A stretch of DNA of 64,000 nt from CAYNEI01 sp964396185 (GTDB taxonomy: Archaea; Thermoplasmatota; SW-10-69-26): NCBI GenBank assembly GCA_964396185.1, contig CAYNEI010000006.1:23254-87253 (forward strand), in the 5' to 3' direction. Shown in pieces: positions 34,995 to 43,333 of this stretch. Made by a program: the position numbers and the translations under genes. The notes beneath the pieces are model-generated. The model searched no databases, was not told the origin of the DNA, and saw nothing but the letters and a program-made list of their open reading frames with translations. Within the stretch, counting starts at the first letter, position 1, and each line of letters starts with the position of its first letter.

Positions 34995-37001
34995 CTAGGC
35001 CTCGACTTGCTTCAGTTGCCGGATCCGGTCTCTCAGCTTGGCGGCCTGCTCGAACTCGAGCCGGTCGGCATGCTCTTCCATGCGCTTGGTCAAGTGACCG
35101 ATGAGCGCCCGGCGCTCCTCCTCGGGCAGCCGGCTGGGATCGTTGACATCAGCGCCCTCGGGCTCGGCGTCCCCGCCGGCGGCGACCACTGGGGCCTCGC
35201 GGCCGAAGGGCGTGGGGAACGAGCCGCCGCCGCGCCCGCTGATCGCACTTGCCGGTGTGACGTCGTTCTCCTGGTTGAAGGCCTCCTGGATCTCGCGCCG
35301 GCGCGCGGTCTCGTCCAGGGCCTTCTTGAGCGCCGGCGTCTTCTCATCCCCGTAGAGGATGACCTTGCCGCTCAAGTGGCGGGCAGCGCGCCCGATGGTC
35401 TGCACGAGGCTGGTCTCGCTGCGCAAGTAGCCCTCCCGGTCGGCATCCAGGATGGCCACCAGGCTCACCTCGGGAAGATCCAAGCCCTCGCGCAGCAGGT
35501 TGATGCCCACGAGCACGTCGAACTCGCCCTTGCGCAGGCCCTCGAGCAGCTCGACCCGGTCGAGGGTGTCCACATCCGCGTGGATGTAGCGCACCCGCAC
35601 GCCGGCATCCCGGTAGTACTGGGTGAGCTCCTCTGCCATGCGCTTGGTCAGCGTGGTCACGAGCACGCGCTCGTCCCGGCTGGCACGCTCCCGGATCTCC
35701 GCGAGCAGGTCGTCCACCTGGTCGGCTGTGGGCCTGAGCTCGGTCTCCGGGTCCACCAAGTAGGTCGGCCGAACGATCTGCTCCACGATGTTCTCGGAGA
35801 CCTCGAACTCGTGGGGGCCCGGCGTGGCGGACACGAAGACCGCCTGGCCCACGTAGTCGTCGAACTCGGGCCAGCGCAGCGGCCGGTTGTCCAGAGCCGA
35901 GGGGAGGCGGAACCCGTGGTCCACCAGGGTCTCCTTGCGGGCCCGGTCACCGCGGTACATGCCACGCACCTGGGGCACGGCGACGTGGCTCTCGTCGATG
36001 ATCATGAGGAAGTCGTCGGGGAAGTGGTCGAGCAGCGTGAACGGCGGCTCGCCTGGCTTGCGGCCGGTGAAGTGCCTGGAGTAGTTCTCGATCCCGTTGC
36101 AGTACCCGATCTCCCGGATCATCTCCAGGTCCATGCGGGTGCGCGTCTCCAGGCGCTGGGCTTCCACCAGCTTGTCCTGGCGCTCCAGCTCAGCCAAGCG
36201 CTGATCGAGCTCGGCCTCGATGCCCTCGAGGATGCGCTCCATCTCCTCCTCTGGCGTGACGAAGTGGCGCGCGGGATGGATGACCATCTCGTCGAGCTCC
36301 TGGGTCTCCTTGCCGGTGACAGGGTCGATGAGCGAGAGGCGGTCGACCTCGCTGCCCCAGAACTCGATGCGCCAGACGTGCTCGCCGTCCGGGCTTGCCA
36401 CCTCCACCACATCTCCCTTGGCCCGGAACGTGCCCGGCGCCAGCTCGATCTCGTTGCGCTTGTAGAGGATGTCGATGAGATCGTGGAGCAGGGCATCGCG
36501 CTCCCGGGCCTCGCCCTTGTCGAGGAAGATGTGCTGTGCCCGGTACTCCTTGGGATCGCCCAGGCCGTAGATGCAGGAGACCGAGGCGACCACGATGACA
36601 TCCTCGCGCATGGCCAGGGCCTGGGTGGCGGCGTGGCGGTACTGCTCGATGGCCTCGTTGACGCTGGTCTCCTTGTCGATGTACGTGTCGCTCTGGGGGA
36701 CGTAAGCCTCTGGCTGGTAATAGTCGTAGTAGCTCACGAAGAACTCCACCCGGTTGTCCGGGAAGAGCGACCGGAACTCCTCGAAGAGCTGGGCGGCCAG
36801 GGTCTTGTTGGGGGAGAGGACCAGGGTGGCCTTCTGGGTGGCCTCGATGACGTTGGCCATGGTGAACGTCTTGCCCGAGCCGGTCACGCCCAAGAGGGTC
36901 TGTCTCTTCAGCCCGGCCTGGATGCCGTCCACCAGCTCCTCGATGGCCTTGGGCTGGTCGCCGGCCGGCTCGTAGGGGGCCTGGAGCTTGATGGGGGGCA
37001 C
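34995..37001 (-). CDS. uvrB: Excinuclease ABC subunit B
   Basis: A 668-residue UvrB helicase-like protein that loads onto damage with UvrA and recruits UvrC. It shows APYEPAGDQPKAIEELVDGI (N terminus), Walker A LGVTGSGKTFTMANVI, the beta-hairpin FFVSYYDYYQPEAYVPQSDTYIDKE, the DEAD-like FLMIIDESHVAVPQ, motif V/VI VGINLLREGLDLPEVSLVAILDADREG and QTIGRAARH, and a C-terminal UVR domain (LIGHLTKRMEEHADRLEFEQAAKLRDRI). A Gly/Pro/Ala-rich stretch of about 45 residues (SAISGRGGGSFPTP...) before the UVR domain is longer than in most homologues. The start is GTG at 37001. Confidence 0.97.
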   Translation of the reverse strand: MPPIKLQAPYEPAGDQPKAIEELVDGIQAGLKRQTLLGVTGSGKTFTMANVIEATQKATLVLSPNKTLAAQLFEEFRSLFPDNRVEFFVSYYDYYQPEAYVPQSDTYIDKETSVNEAIEQYRHAATQALAMREDVIVVASVSCIYGLGDPKEYRAQHIFLDKGEARERDALLHDLIDILYKRNEIELAPGTFRAKGDVVEVASPDGEHVWRIEFWGSEVDRLSLIDPVTGKETQELDEMVIHPARHFVTPEEEMERILEGIEAELDQRLAELERQDKLVEAQRLETRTRMDLEMIREIGYCNGIENYSRHFTGRKPGEPPFTLLDHFPDDFLMIIDESHVAVPQVRGMYRGDRARKETLVDHGFRLPSALDNRPLRWPEFDDYVGQAVFVSATPGPHEFEVSENIVEQIVRPTYLVDPETELRPTADQVDDLLAEIRERASRDERVLVTTLTKRMAEELTQYYRDAGVRVRYIHADVDTLDRVELLEGLRKGEFDVLVGINLLREGLDLPEVSLVAILDADREGYLRSETSLVQTIGRAARHLSGKVILYGDEKTPALKKALDETARRREIQEAFNQENDVTPASAISGRGGGSFPTPFGREAPVVAAGGDAEPEGADVNDPSRLPEEERRALIGHLTKRMEEHADRLEFEQAAKLRDRIRQLKQVEA

Positions 37002-37046
37002 GGTGGCTCACGCTAGTGGTGGCGGGGATAAAAACGTGCGTCCAGG

Positions 37047-37673
37047 TTACGCGCCCACGCTGTAGCAGAACGGCGCGCACGGCTTGGGGCCCATGCCGAC
37101 ATGGACAGCCAGCGCCTGGCTAGCTTGGGCGGGGACGCCGGTCTCCAGGGCCAGGGTGACCTTGTACGTGTAGATGCCATCCACCTCGGGCGTGAACGTG
37201 AGCTCCAGGGGGGTCCCGTGGGTTGCACCGCTGGCCACCAGCTCAGCACATCCGGGGGTCCAGACCTCGAGGACGAACTCGAAGCCATCCACCTTGGGGT
37301 CCAGCAACACGAAGCCCTTCTCGCCGATATCCTCCGCGGTGACGTCGACGCCCCACGCGTCCATCGGGTCCTCGTCGGGGAAGAGCTCCCCCTCTGCGAG
37401 TTGATCCAACCCGATGATCGGAGCGGGCTGAGCACAGGTATCGCTGGCATCCTTGCCAGAGCGCCCGTCGTCCTGGAGGTCCTTGAACGGCCCCATCTCG
37501 GCTGCGCCGCCAGGGGAGGAGGTCTGCTGATCTGCCTGTGGTTGGGTGGACGGTTGCTCGATCGGGAGCGCGTCTGCAAGCGGTTGGTCCCCAAGCACGG
37601 GGCTGAGCGCGAAACCCATGAGCACCATGCACGCCATCGTGACCGCGGTTGACCTCACCCGAGCTGCCTCCAT
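37047..37673 (-). CDS. Exported protein, function unknown
   Basis: A 208-residue exported protein: signal VTMACMVLMGFALSPVLG, then a Gln/Ser/Pro-rich linker to about residue 55. The C-terminal 130 residues have a beta-sandwich look (GFVLLDPKVDGFEFVLEVWTPGCAELV, LELTFTPEVDGIYTYKVTLALETG), similar in pattern to pre-peptidase C-terminal (PPC) domains, with cysteines at the end (KPCAPFCYSVGA). Function is not known. The ATG at 37673 is favoured by CAAATACCC 20-27 nt upstream on the coding strand, which would give a leaderless transcript; longer in-frame extensions have no signal sequence. Confidence 0.65.
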   Translation of the reverse strand: MEAARVRSTAVTMACMVLMGFALSPVLGDQPLADALPIEQPSTQPQADQQTSSPGGAAEMGPFKDLQDDGRSGKDASDTCAQPAPIIGLDQLAEGELFPDEDPMDAWGVDVTAEDIGEKGFVLLDPKVDGFEFVLEVWTPGCAELVASGATHGTPLELTFTPEVDGIYTYKVTLALETGVPAQASQALAVHVGMGPKPCAPFCYSVGA

Positions 37674-37687
37674 GCCACCAAGGCGAG

Positions 37688-37700
37688 TCGAGGGTATTTG
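37688..37700. promoter_or_regulatory. Shared 13-bp promoter element (copy 2)
   Basis: TCGAGGGTATTTG is identical to 5310-5322. Read on the minus strand (CAAATACCCTCGA) it lies 15-27 nt before the exported-protein ATG at 37673; on the plus strand GGTATTTG could serve purU. It is probably a core promoter. Confidence 0.5.
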
Positions 37701-37755
37701 CGCGCTCCGTTGCCACCCCGGTAGGGTAACCGCCAGGCTCAAGGGGAGGGAGGGC

Positions 37756-38640
37756 TTGGACGCGCGCGTGAGACCGGACGGCGGCGACGGCCTGACCGCG
37801 CACATCAGCCTCTCCGGACCCGATCGCAGCGGGGTCGTGGCCCGCGTCACCCAGTTCCTTTTCGAGCGAGGCGCCAACATCCAGGCCCTCGAGGAGCTCG
37901 TCACCCGTGGCCAGTTCCACATGAGCCTCACCTGCACCTGGCCGGACGGCACCCTGGACGACGACGCCCAGGCCGAAGCCAGAGGCGGGCTGGAGGCCAT
38001 CGGCGCCGAGGTAGGCATGGAGACCCGGGTGCGCTTCCAGCAGCCCCAGCGCCGCCAGCGCATGGCCATCCTGGTGACCAAGGAGCCAGGGTGCCTGGAG
38101 GCGCTGCTTGAGGCTCACGAGGCCGGCGAGCTTGCCTGCGACCCCGCGGTTGTCATCGGCAACCGCGATGACCTCCAGGACCGTGCCGAGCAAGCCGGCC
38201 TACCGTTCGTCGAGATCCCCTGGGCGCACCCCAAGCAGGCCGAGGCCGAGCTCTTGGCCACCCTGGACGACCACGACGTCGACTTCCTCGTGCTGGCCCG
38301 GTTCATGCGCATCCTCTCCCCTGAGATCTGCTGGCGCTTCCGGAACAAGATCATCAACATCCACCCCTCCCTGCTGCCGGCCTTCCCCGGCGCGCGGGCC
38401 TACGCCCAGGCGTACAACAAGGGCGTGCGCATCGTGGGAGCCACAGCCCACTTCGTGACCCCGGATCTCGACCAGGGCCCCATCATCTTCCAGGATGCCT
38501 TCCGCGTGACGCCAGAGGAGGAGATCCAGGACATCAAGTCCCAGGGCCGGGAGATCGAGGCCAAGGTCCTGCTCGAGGCCGTGCGCCTCTACCTCGCCAA
38601 GCGTTTGGACGTGCACTGGGGCCGGGTCTGGACGAACTGA
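37756..38640 (+). CDS. purU: Formyltetrahydrofolate deformylase
   Basis: A 294-residue PurU. Residues about 15-85 are an ACT domain (AHISLSGPDRSGVVARVTQFLFERGANIQALEE) that senses amino acids. Residues about 95-290 are the formyltransferase-like hydrolase: the Asn of INIHPSLLPAFPGARAY, the His of VGATAHFVTPDLDQGPII and the Asp in the same segment form the catalytic set. It hydrolyses 10-formyl-THF to formate and THF, supplying formate for purine synthesis or balancing one-carbon units. The start is uncertain: TTG at 37756 or GTG at 37768; both precede the ACT strand. Length agrees with the family. Confidence 0.93.
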   Translation: MDARVRPDGGDGLTAHISLSGPDRSGVVARVTQFLFERGANIQALEELVTRGQFHMSLTCTWPDGTLDDDAQAEARGGLEAIGAEVGMETRVRFQQPQRRQRMAILVTKEPGCLEALLEAHEAGELACDPAVVIGNRDDLQDRAEQAGLPFVEIPWAHPKQAEAELLATLDDHDVDFLVLARFMRILSPEICWRFRNKIINIHPSLLPAFPGARAYAQAYNKGVRIVGATAHFVTPDLDQGPIIFQDAFRVTPEEEIQDIKSQGREIEAKVLLEAVRLYLAKRLDVHWGRVWTN

Positions 38641-38743
38641 CCATCCGCGCACGGTCCTCTGGCCGTCGGCTCCGCTCGCACTGGATGTTTAGGTTGACCG
38701 AATGTGAGGCAAGGCTTTTGCGGGGCCTGGCGGCTTGGCGCCC

Positions 38744-38983
38744 ATGGCTCGGATCGTCGTTTTGGAAGATACCTCCCCGCTGGTGATCAAGAAGGACGAG
38801 ATGGAAGGCGATGTCGTCGCCGTGTGCCGGTGCGGGCTGTCTGCAGGTTGGCCCATGTGCGATGGAAGCCACAACGCGGCCTCCGATGAGGACGAGGCGT
38901 CGCTGTCCAAGTACGAGCGTGAGGGCGGCGAGCTTCAACGGAGCCCTGCAGGGGACGTCGAAGGCGCAGACCCGAGGGCCTAG
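38744..38983 (+). CDS. CDGSH iron-sulfur domain protein
   Basis: A 79-residue protein with the CDGSH zinc-finger-like signature CRCGLSAGWPMCDGSHN (residues about 28-44): Cys-x-Cys-x2-Ser-x3-Pro-x-Cys-Asp-Gly-Ser-His. The three Cys and one His bind a labile [2Fe-2S] cluster used in electron transfer or redox sensing. VVLEDTSPLVIK is the preceding strand. The acidic tail (DEDEASLSKYEREGGEL) is unusual in length. An in-frame TTG at 38735 is possible; the ATG at 38744 is preferred. Confidence 0.88.
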   Translation: MARIVVLEDTSPLVIKKDEMEGDVVAVCRCGLSAGWPMCDGSHNAASDEDEASLSKYEREGGELQRSPAGDVEGADPRA

Positions 38984-39140
38984 ATCCGGGCAACCGGGCT
39001 AGCATCCGAGCACTCTCGCGAGACGACGCGATCCCCACGGGCCGGGTCCAACCGAGGCTCGAAGGGGATCGACGCGTTCGCTGTCGGTTCAGACCAAGTG
39101 ACCGTTCGTAGGAGACGGCGCGGGGGCACGCCGGGGGGGA

Positions 39141-39356
39141 TCAGGAGAATGGGCCGGTGGCGTGCTTGTCGGGGTTGAAGCCCTGGTACTCGGAGCGATC
39201 CCAGGACTGCTTCTTGGGAGCGCTGCCGCCGCGCGCCCGGGAAGCCTTCTTCTTGTCGTAGCACGACTTACAGTAGACAGGGCGCCCTTTCGTGGGCTTG
39301 AACGGGACAGTCGTTTTCTTCTCGCACGCAGAGCAAGTGACCTCGGTTTGGACCAT
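39141..39356 (-). CDS. CxxC-x17-CxxC zinc-ribbon protein
   Basis: A 71-residue basic protein. The N terminus has CSAC, then exactly 17 residues (EKK...PVY) and CKSC; this is the CxxC-x17-CxxC domain found in small archaeal and bacterial proteins, with the conserved FKPTKGRPVYC. It probably binds Zn2+ and nucleic acid; the precise function is not established. The tail is Lys/Arg/Gly-rich (KKASRARGGSAPKK). The ATG at 39356 lies 21-29 nt after a TATA box, so the mRNA is probably leaderless. Confidence 0.85.
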   Translation of the reverse strand: MVQTEVTCSACEKKTTVPFKPTKGRPVYCKSCYDKKKASRARGGSAPKKQSWDRSEYQGFNPDKHATGPFS

Positions 39357-39376
39357 ACTTCCATCGACGGTCCAAT

Positions 39377-39385
39377 CCTATAAGA
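39377..39385 (-). promoter_or_regulatory. TATA box of the zinc-ribbon gene
   Basis: CTTATAGGA on the minus strand ends 21 nt before the ATG at 39356, the spacing expected for a leaderless archaeal transcript. Confidence 0.6.
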
Positions 39386-39537
39386 GTGTATGGGTACGGC
39401 CAACGTGCCCGGTCGGACCCATTGGCCGTCCCTGAGCGCCATGTACGGCGGCGCTAGAGGGTGGTTGGAGGGACGGGGGGACTGCTGAGGCTGATAGCTA
39501 GCACACCCAAAATCGAAGAGAAGGAAGGAGACGGTTC

Positions 39538-39558
39538 GCGCCCGCCGTCGGCGGGCGC
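39538..39558 (-). terminator. Perfect hairpin downstream of the EF-1A gene
   Basis: GCGCCCGCC and GGCGGGCGC pair over 9 bp around a 3-nt loop. On the minus strand it is followed by CTCCTTCCTTCTCTTC and TTTT, so it is a likely terminator for the EF-1A transcript about 90 nt after the stop. Confidence 0.55.
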
Positions 39559-39586
39559 TCCCGTACGTGGTCGAGGGCCGAGCGAT

Positions 39587-39668
39587 CGGTCCTTGATCTC
39601 CAAATCTGCCCGGATCGGAGACCCGGGCACTCTGGACATCGACTGAGCTACCGGTCCTCGATCTCCAG
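39587..39668. repeat. Imperfect direct repeat of the EF-1A 3' end
   Basis: CGGTCCTTGATCTCCAAATC (39587 on) and CGGTCCTCGATCTCCAGACA (39653 on; this copy encodes the last codons of EF-1A) agree at 16 of 20 positions, with the differences toward the 3' side. The copy downstream of the gene, 66 bp away, is non-coding. Confidence 0.45.
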
Positions 39669-40907
39669 ACACATGCCAGCAGCGACGGTCTGGCCCATGT
39701 CACGGATCGCGAACCGGCTCATGTGCGGGTTGTCCTTGGTGGTCTCCAAGGCGACCGGGCGCGTCGGGCGGATCTTGACGATGCCGATGTCACCGGTCTT
39801 GAGGAAGTCCGGGGACTCCTCCTTGGTCTGGCCGGTCTTCGGGTCCTTCTTCTCAAGGAGCTCCTCGAACTGGCAGGCCACCTGGCTCGTGTGGATGTGG
39901 AACACCGGGGTGTAGCCGACCGCGATGACGCTGGGGTGGTTGAGCACCGCGACCTGCGCCTTGAAGGTCTTGGCCACGCGCGGGGGGTCGTCCGGGTGAC
40001 CGGCGACGTCGCCGCGGCGGATGTCCTTCTTGCCCACGCCTCGCACGTTGAACCCGATGTTGTCGCCGGGCTCGGCCTTCTCGTACTCCTCGTGGTGCAT
40101 CTCGATGGACTTGCACTCGCCCGTGGAGTCCGAGGGCTGGAAGGTCAGCGTGTCGTTGAGCTTGAGGATACCCGTCTCGACACGACCGACCGGGACCGTA
40201 CCGATGCCCGTGATGCTGTAGACGTCCTGGATCGGGATCCGGAGCGCCGTGTCCGTGGGCTTGGTGGGCTCTTCAAGGTTGTTGAGGGCCTCGAGCAGGG
40301 TGTTCTTGGCCCAGCCCATCTCGCCCTTCTTCGCGATGTTCTCGCCCTTGAGCGAGGAGATCGGGATGAAGGGGATGGTGTCGGCCTTGATGCCGACCAT
40401 CTGGGCCAGCTTACCGACTTCCTCCTTGATCTTGTTGAACTTGGACTCGTCGTAGTCCACCATGTCCATCTTGTTGACGGCCACGATGAGCTGCGGGACA
40501 CCGAGGGTGCGGGCCAGGAACATGTGCTCCTTGGTCTGGGCCATGACACCGTCGTTGGCTGCCACGACGAGGACCGCCGCGTCGGCCTGGCTGGTGCCGG
40601 TGATCATGTTCTTGACGAAGTCACGGTGCCCGGGAGCGTCGATGATCGTGAAGAAGTACTTGTCCGTGTCGAACTTCTTGTGGGCGATGTCGATGGTGAC
40701 ACCGCGCTCACGCTCCTCCTTCAGGTTGTCCATGACGTAGGCGAACTCGAAGCCGCCCTTGCCCTTCTCTTCTGCTTCCTGACGGAGCTTCTCGATCAGG
40801 TGCTCTGGGATGTGACCCGTCTCCAGCATCAGCCGGCCGACCGTGGTGGATTTGCCATGGTCGACGTGACCGATGAAGACGATGTTAAGGTGGGGTTTGT
40901 CGGCCAT
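39648..40907 (-). CDS. tuf: Translation elongation factor 1A (aEF1A)
   Basis: A 419-residue GTPase that delivers aminoacyl-tRNA to the ribosome. G1 is FIGHVDHGKSTTVGRL, switch I contains ERERGVTIDIAH, G3 is IDAPGHRDFVKNMITG, G4 is VAVNKMDMVDYD and G5 is PISSLKGENI. Domains 2 and 3 follow (YSITGIGTVPVGRVETG; NPHMSRFAIRDMGQTVAAG near the end). The EKLRQEAEEKGKGGFEFAYVMD insert is the archaeal/eukaryal EF-1A type rather than bacterial EF-Tu. The ATG at 40907 begins the conserved MADKPHLN; in-frame extension to 40964 is not conserved. ATATAGG at about 40975-40981 is the probable TATA region. Confidence 0.97.
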   Translation of the reverse strand: MADKPHLNIVFIGHVDHGKSTTVGRLMLETGHIPEHLIEKLRQEAEEKGKGGFEFAYVMDNLKEERERGVTIDIAHKKFDTDKYFFTIIDAPGHRDFVKNMITGTSQADAAVLVVAANDGVMAQTKEHMFLARTLGVPQLIVAVNKMDMVDYDESKFNKIKEEVGKLAQMVGIKADTIPFIPISSLKGENIAKKGEMGWAKNTLLEALNNLEEPTKPTDTALRIPIQDVYSITGIGTVPVGRVETGILKLNDTLTFQPSDSTGECKSIEMHHEEYEKAEPGDNIGFNVRGVGKKDIRRGDVAGHPDDPPRVAKTFKAQVAVLNHPSVIAVGYTPVFHIHTSQVACQFEELLEKKDPKTGQTKEESPDFLKTGDIGIVKIRPTRPVALETTKDNPHMSRFAIRDMGQTVAAGMCLEIEDR

Positions 40908-41114
40908 CGATACGTCCTCCGGTGTCTCTAAGCCCCCTGGAATCGGGGGAGTTGGCACAGGCATAAGGGGTCCCCTATATCAACGCTGCGGGCGAGCCGG
41001 TGGCAGTGGTGCTGGCCAAGGGTGCGCGCGGCTGCGCCGCGGGCTAGACCAGTCCCCCCCAGCGGCCGACAACCCTTTCCCATCTGGCCCCATGCTCCAT
41101 CCGAGGCTGAGCTC

Positions 41115-42086
41115 TTGCCACCTAGGACCACGATCGCGCTGCTTGCAGCCCTGGCCATGATCGCCACGCCGATGCTGCCAGCAAGCGCCCACAGCCCGGA
41201 CGACCCCGACAAGTTCCACGCGATCCACGAGGACCAACCGGACGCGGACACCTACATCGTGCGCTTCCGCGCCGACGAGGCGTTCAAGATCAAGAACGGC
41301 AGCCGACTCCACGTCACCGCCAGCTACCCGTCCAACGCCTCGACCCAGGACATCGCTGGCATGCTGGGGGTCGTGCGCTACTTCAGCGGTTCGTGCTCGA
41401 GCTGCTTCATCTCCGCCTTCGGCGATAGCACCAAGGACGACCGCGACTACACCATCGAGACGCGTAGCCCCGCCACGTTGAGCGTGAGCAACGACCCGAA
41501 CGGGAAGGCGGTTGCCAGCATGACGTGGAGCATCCTGTGGAACCAGGACGCCTTCTTCGAGGGTCCCGGGTCCGGCGCATCCCAGGTCACCTACCGGATC
41601 TTCTTCACCATCCCTACCGCCACCGATCTGCGCGTGGACATGCACATGCACACGAACAAGCCCATCGAGCTCGTCGGCGACATCGCCCACGACGGCGGGT
41701 TCCTCTTCCGTGGCTCGGACTACCAGCCTGAGGCCTACCTGGACACAGCGGCCGGCTCGGCCACCCTGGACGGGGAGCGCATCGTCAACCTCCCCGACAA
41801 CCCGGATGACCGGCTCTACGCTGTGCACTCGCCCTCCTGGTACGGCACCAGCGGCCTGTTCGGCTCGATCTACGGCACCTACAACACTTTGGCGGTGGGC
41901 AACTACGGCGTCGAGTTCCCCGACGGGTCGATCAACGCCGGCACCGGCGTGGCCGCCTTCGGTCCCAGTGGGCCGCTGGTCCTCAACGCGCAGGACTCGG
42001 GGCCGTACCGGTTCTTCGTCGACGCCCACGCCGGGCTTGGGCCCCAGGACATGTACACGGTCGGGTTCAAGGGCCCGCTCGGGTGA
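41115..42086 (+). CDS. Exported protein, family B copy 1
   Basis: A 323-residue exported protein; signal TTIALLAALAMIATPMLPASA. No known family is recognised. Shared with the next gene are: ADTYIVRFRADE, IKNGSRLHVTASYPSNASTQDIAGMLGVVRY, a Cys pair (CSSC), HMHTNKPIELVGDIAHDGGFLFRGSDYQPEAYLDTAAGSA, HSPSWYGTS, NTLAVGNYGVEFPDG and YRFFVDAHAGLGPQDMYTVGFKGPLG. The pattern is all-beta; the HxHxx...D-IAHDGG segment with clustered His/Asp could bind metal. The start is uncertain: TTG at 41115 is the first codon close to the signal peptide; an in-frame ATG lies at 41022. Confidence 0.72.
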   Translation: MPPRTTIALLAALAMIATPMLPASAHSPDDPDKFHAIHEDQPDADTYIVRFRADEAFKIKNGSRLHVTASYPSNASTQDIAGMLGVVRYFSGSCSSCFISAFGDSTKDDRDYTIETRSPATLSVSNDPNGKAVASMTWSILWNQDAFFEGPGSGASQVTYRIFFTIPTATDLRVDMHMHTNKPIELVGDIAHDGGFLFRGSDYQPEAYLDTAAGSATLDGERIVNLPDNPDDRLYAVHSPSWYGTSGLFGSIYGTYNTLAVGNYGVEFPDGSINAGTGVAAFGPSGPLVLNAQDSGPYRFFVDAHAGLGPQDMYTVGFKGPLG

Positions 42087-42147
42087 ACCTCCCGGCAAGC
42101 CAACGCTTTTTGCCTCCGAGGTCCCTGGCCACCTCGGAGGCAGCACG

Positions 42148-43245
42148 TTGGGCAAGGCAGTGATCCTGGCGTTGGCGTCGGTGCTCGTGGTCGGATCAGC
42201 CCCGTTGCTGCTCCCAGGGAGTCTGAGCCACACGAGCGGGCAGCCCCTGGCCATCGACCAGGTCACCACGCACGCGGGCGCGGACACGTACATGTTCAGC
42301 ATCCTCGTGGAGGAGAGCGACGGCATCGCCTACCCCGCGCGCGATGGCTCTGACACCGTGCCCGGGTTCACCATCCGCAACGGCAGCTTCTTCAAGCTCA
42401 CCGCGCGGCTCCCGAGCCTGGCTGCAGCCCAGGATATCGGGATCCTGGCCGGCGTGGTGCGCTTCGAGCGTGACGCGGACTGCCCGGGCTGTTTCATGGA
42501 CATCTGTGAGGGGACGATCCGCTCTGGGTCCGGTGTTTTCATCAGCTCGGACAAGGCGTGCACGAGCTCAGCCAAGGACGATGGCGACGTGCGCCTGGGC
42601 ATCTCGTCTACGGACATCACCCTCGAGGAGAACCACGTGGGACAGGGGGGCAACGGCACGGATGTGACCGTGCGCATAGACTGGGCTGGACGCCACGACC
42701 ATCCGATCCCCGGCGACTCCGACCGCATCAAGCTCCGCGTCTTCGTCTCGATCCCAGGGGCCACCGAGATCACCGCCCACACCCACATCCACAGCACCGA
42801 ACCCATCACCGTCCACGACGACATCGCCCACGACGGCGGGTTCCTTCGCCACGGATCCGACTACCAGCCCGTGGTCCATGCCGATACGGTGGCAGCCTCG
42901 GCCATGGTGGCCGGCGAGACCGTTGTGACCGTCCCCGAGAGCCCCGCCGGGCAGCGGATGTACGCCACCCAGGCGCCCTCCTGGTTCGGGACCACGGTTG
43001 TCAGCCCTCCGTTGTTCAACACGGTCGCGGTGCTAAGCCACAACACGCTGGCCGTCAGCGACCACGGCGTCGAGAAGCCCAACGGCAACATCCTCTCGAC
43101 CACGAGCTACGCGGCGCTCGGGACCGGTGGCATCGACCTGGTCAGCGCGGAGCAGACCGGGGACTACCGGTTCTTCGTCAACGCGCACGCAGGGATCGGT
43201 CCCCAGGACCTGTTCGCCGTCGGGTTCGTAGGGCCTCTGGTCTGA
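42148..43245 (+). CDS. Exported protein, family B copy 2
   Basis: A 365-residue exported paralogue of the preceding gene. After the signal peptide (VILALASVLVVGSAPLLLPGSLS) it has ADTYMFSILVEE, IRNGSFFKLTARLPSLAAAQDIGILAGVVRF, HTHIHSTEPITVHDDIAHDGGFLRHGSDYQPVVHADTVAASA, QAPSWFGTT, HNTLAVSDHGVEKPNG and YRFFVNAHAGIGPQDLFAVGFVGPLV, matching copy 1 block by block. An extra loop with four Cys (CPGCFMDIC, then AC) replaces the CSSC loop. The start is probably TTG 42148 (or GTG 42160). CGCTTTTTG at 42106-42114 may be its TATA region. Function unknown. Confidence 0.72.
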   Translation: MGKAVILALASVLVVGSAPLLLPGSLSHTSGQPLAIDQVTTHAGADTYMFSILVEESDGIAYPARDGSDTVPGFTIRNGSFFKLTARLPSLAAAQDIGILAGVVRFERDADCPGCFMDICEGTIRSGSGVFISSDKACTSSAKDDGDVRLGISSTDITLEENHVGQGGNGTDVTVRIDWAGRHDHPIPGDSDRIKLRVFVSIPGATEITAHTHIHSTEPITVHDDIAHDGGFLRHGSDYQPVVHADTVAASAMVAGETVVTVPESPAGQRMYATQAPSWFGTTVVSPPLFNTVAVLSHNTLAVSDHGVEKPNGNILSTTSYAALGTGGIDLVSAEQTGDYRFFVNAHAGIGPQDLFAVGFVGPLV

Positions 43246-43285
43246 CAGCCACGCGGCCCGGCTTGGCTCCGATGCCGGCCACGGT

Positions 43286-43325
43286 AACACTTATGCTCGC
43301 GTCATGTCTGGTCCCACTGGGAGGT
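43286..43325 (+). promoter_or_regulatory. Leadered promoter of family A copy 2
   Basis: AACACTTATG (43286-43295) is a weak TATA element and GGGAGGT (43319-43325) a Shine-Dalgarno sequence 8 nt before the ATG at 43334. The in-frame ATG at 43304 has neither spacing. Confidence 0.6.
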
Positions 43326-43333
43326 TCGACGTA

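Noticed and set aside
39590..39660. A tRNA-like stretch on the minus strand just after EF-1A (GGACCGGTAGCTCAGT..., followed by a 7-bp anticodon-like stem).
   Set aside because: The 5' half resembles an acceptor/D-arm, but the loop has C at position 33, the T-arm with its TTC-type loop is missing, and the 3' acceptor strand does not pair. At best a fragment; part of it is the EF-1A stop region.
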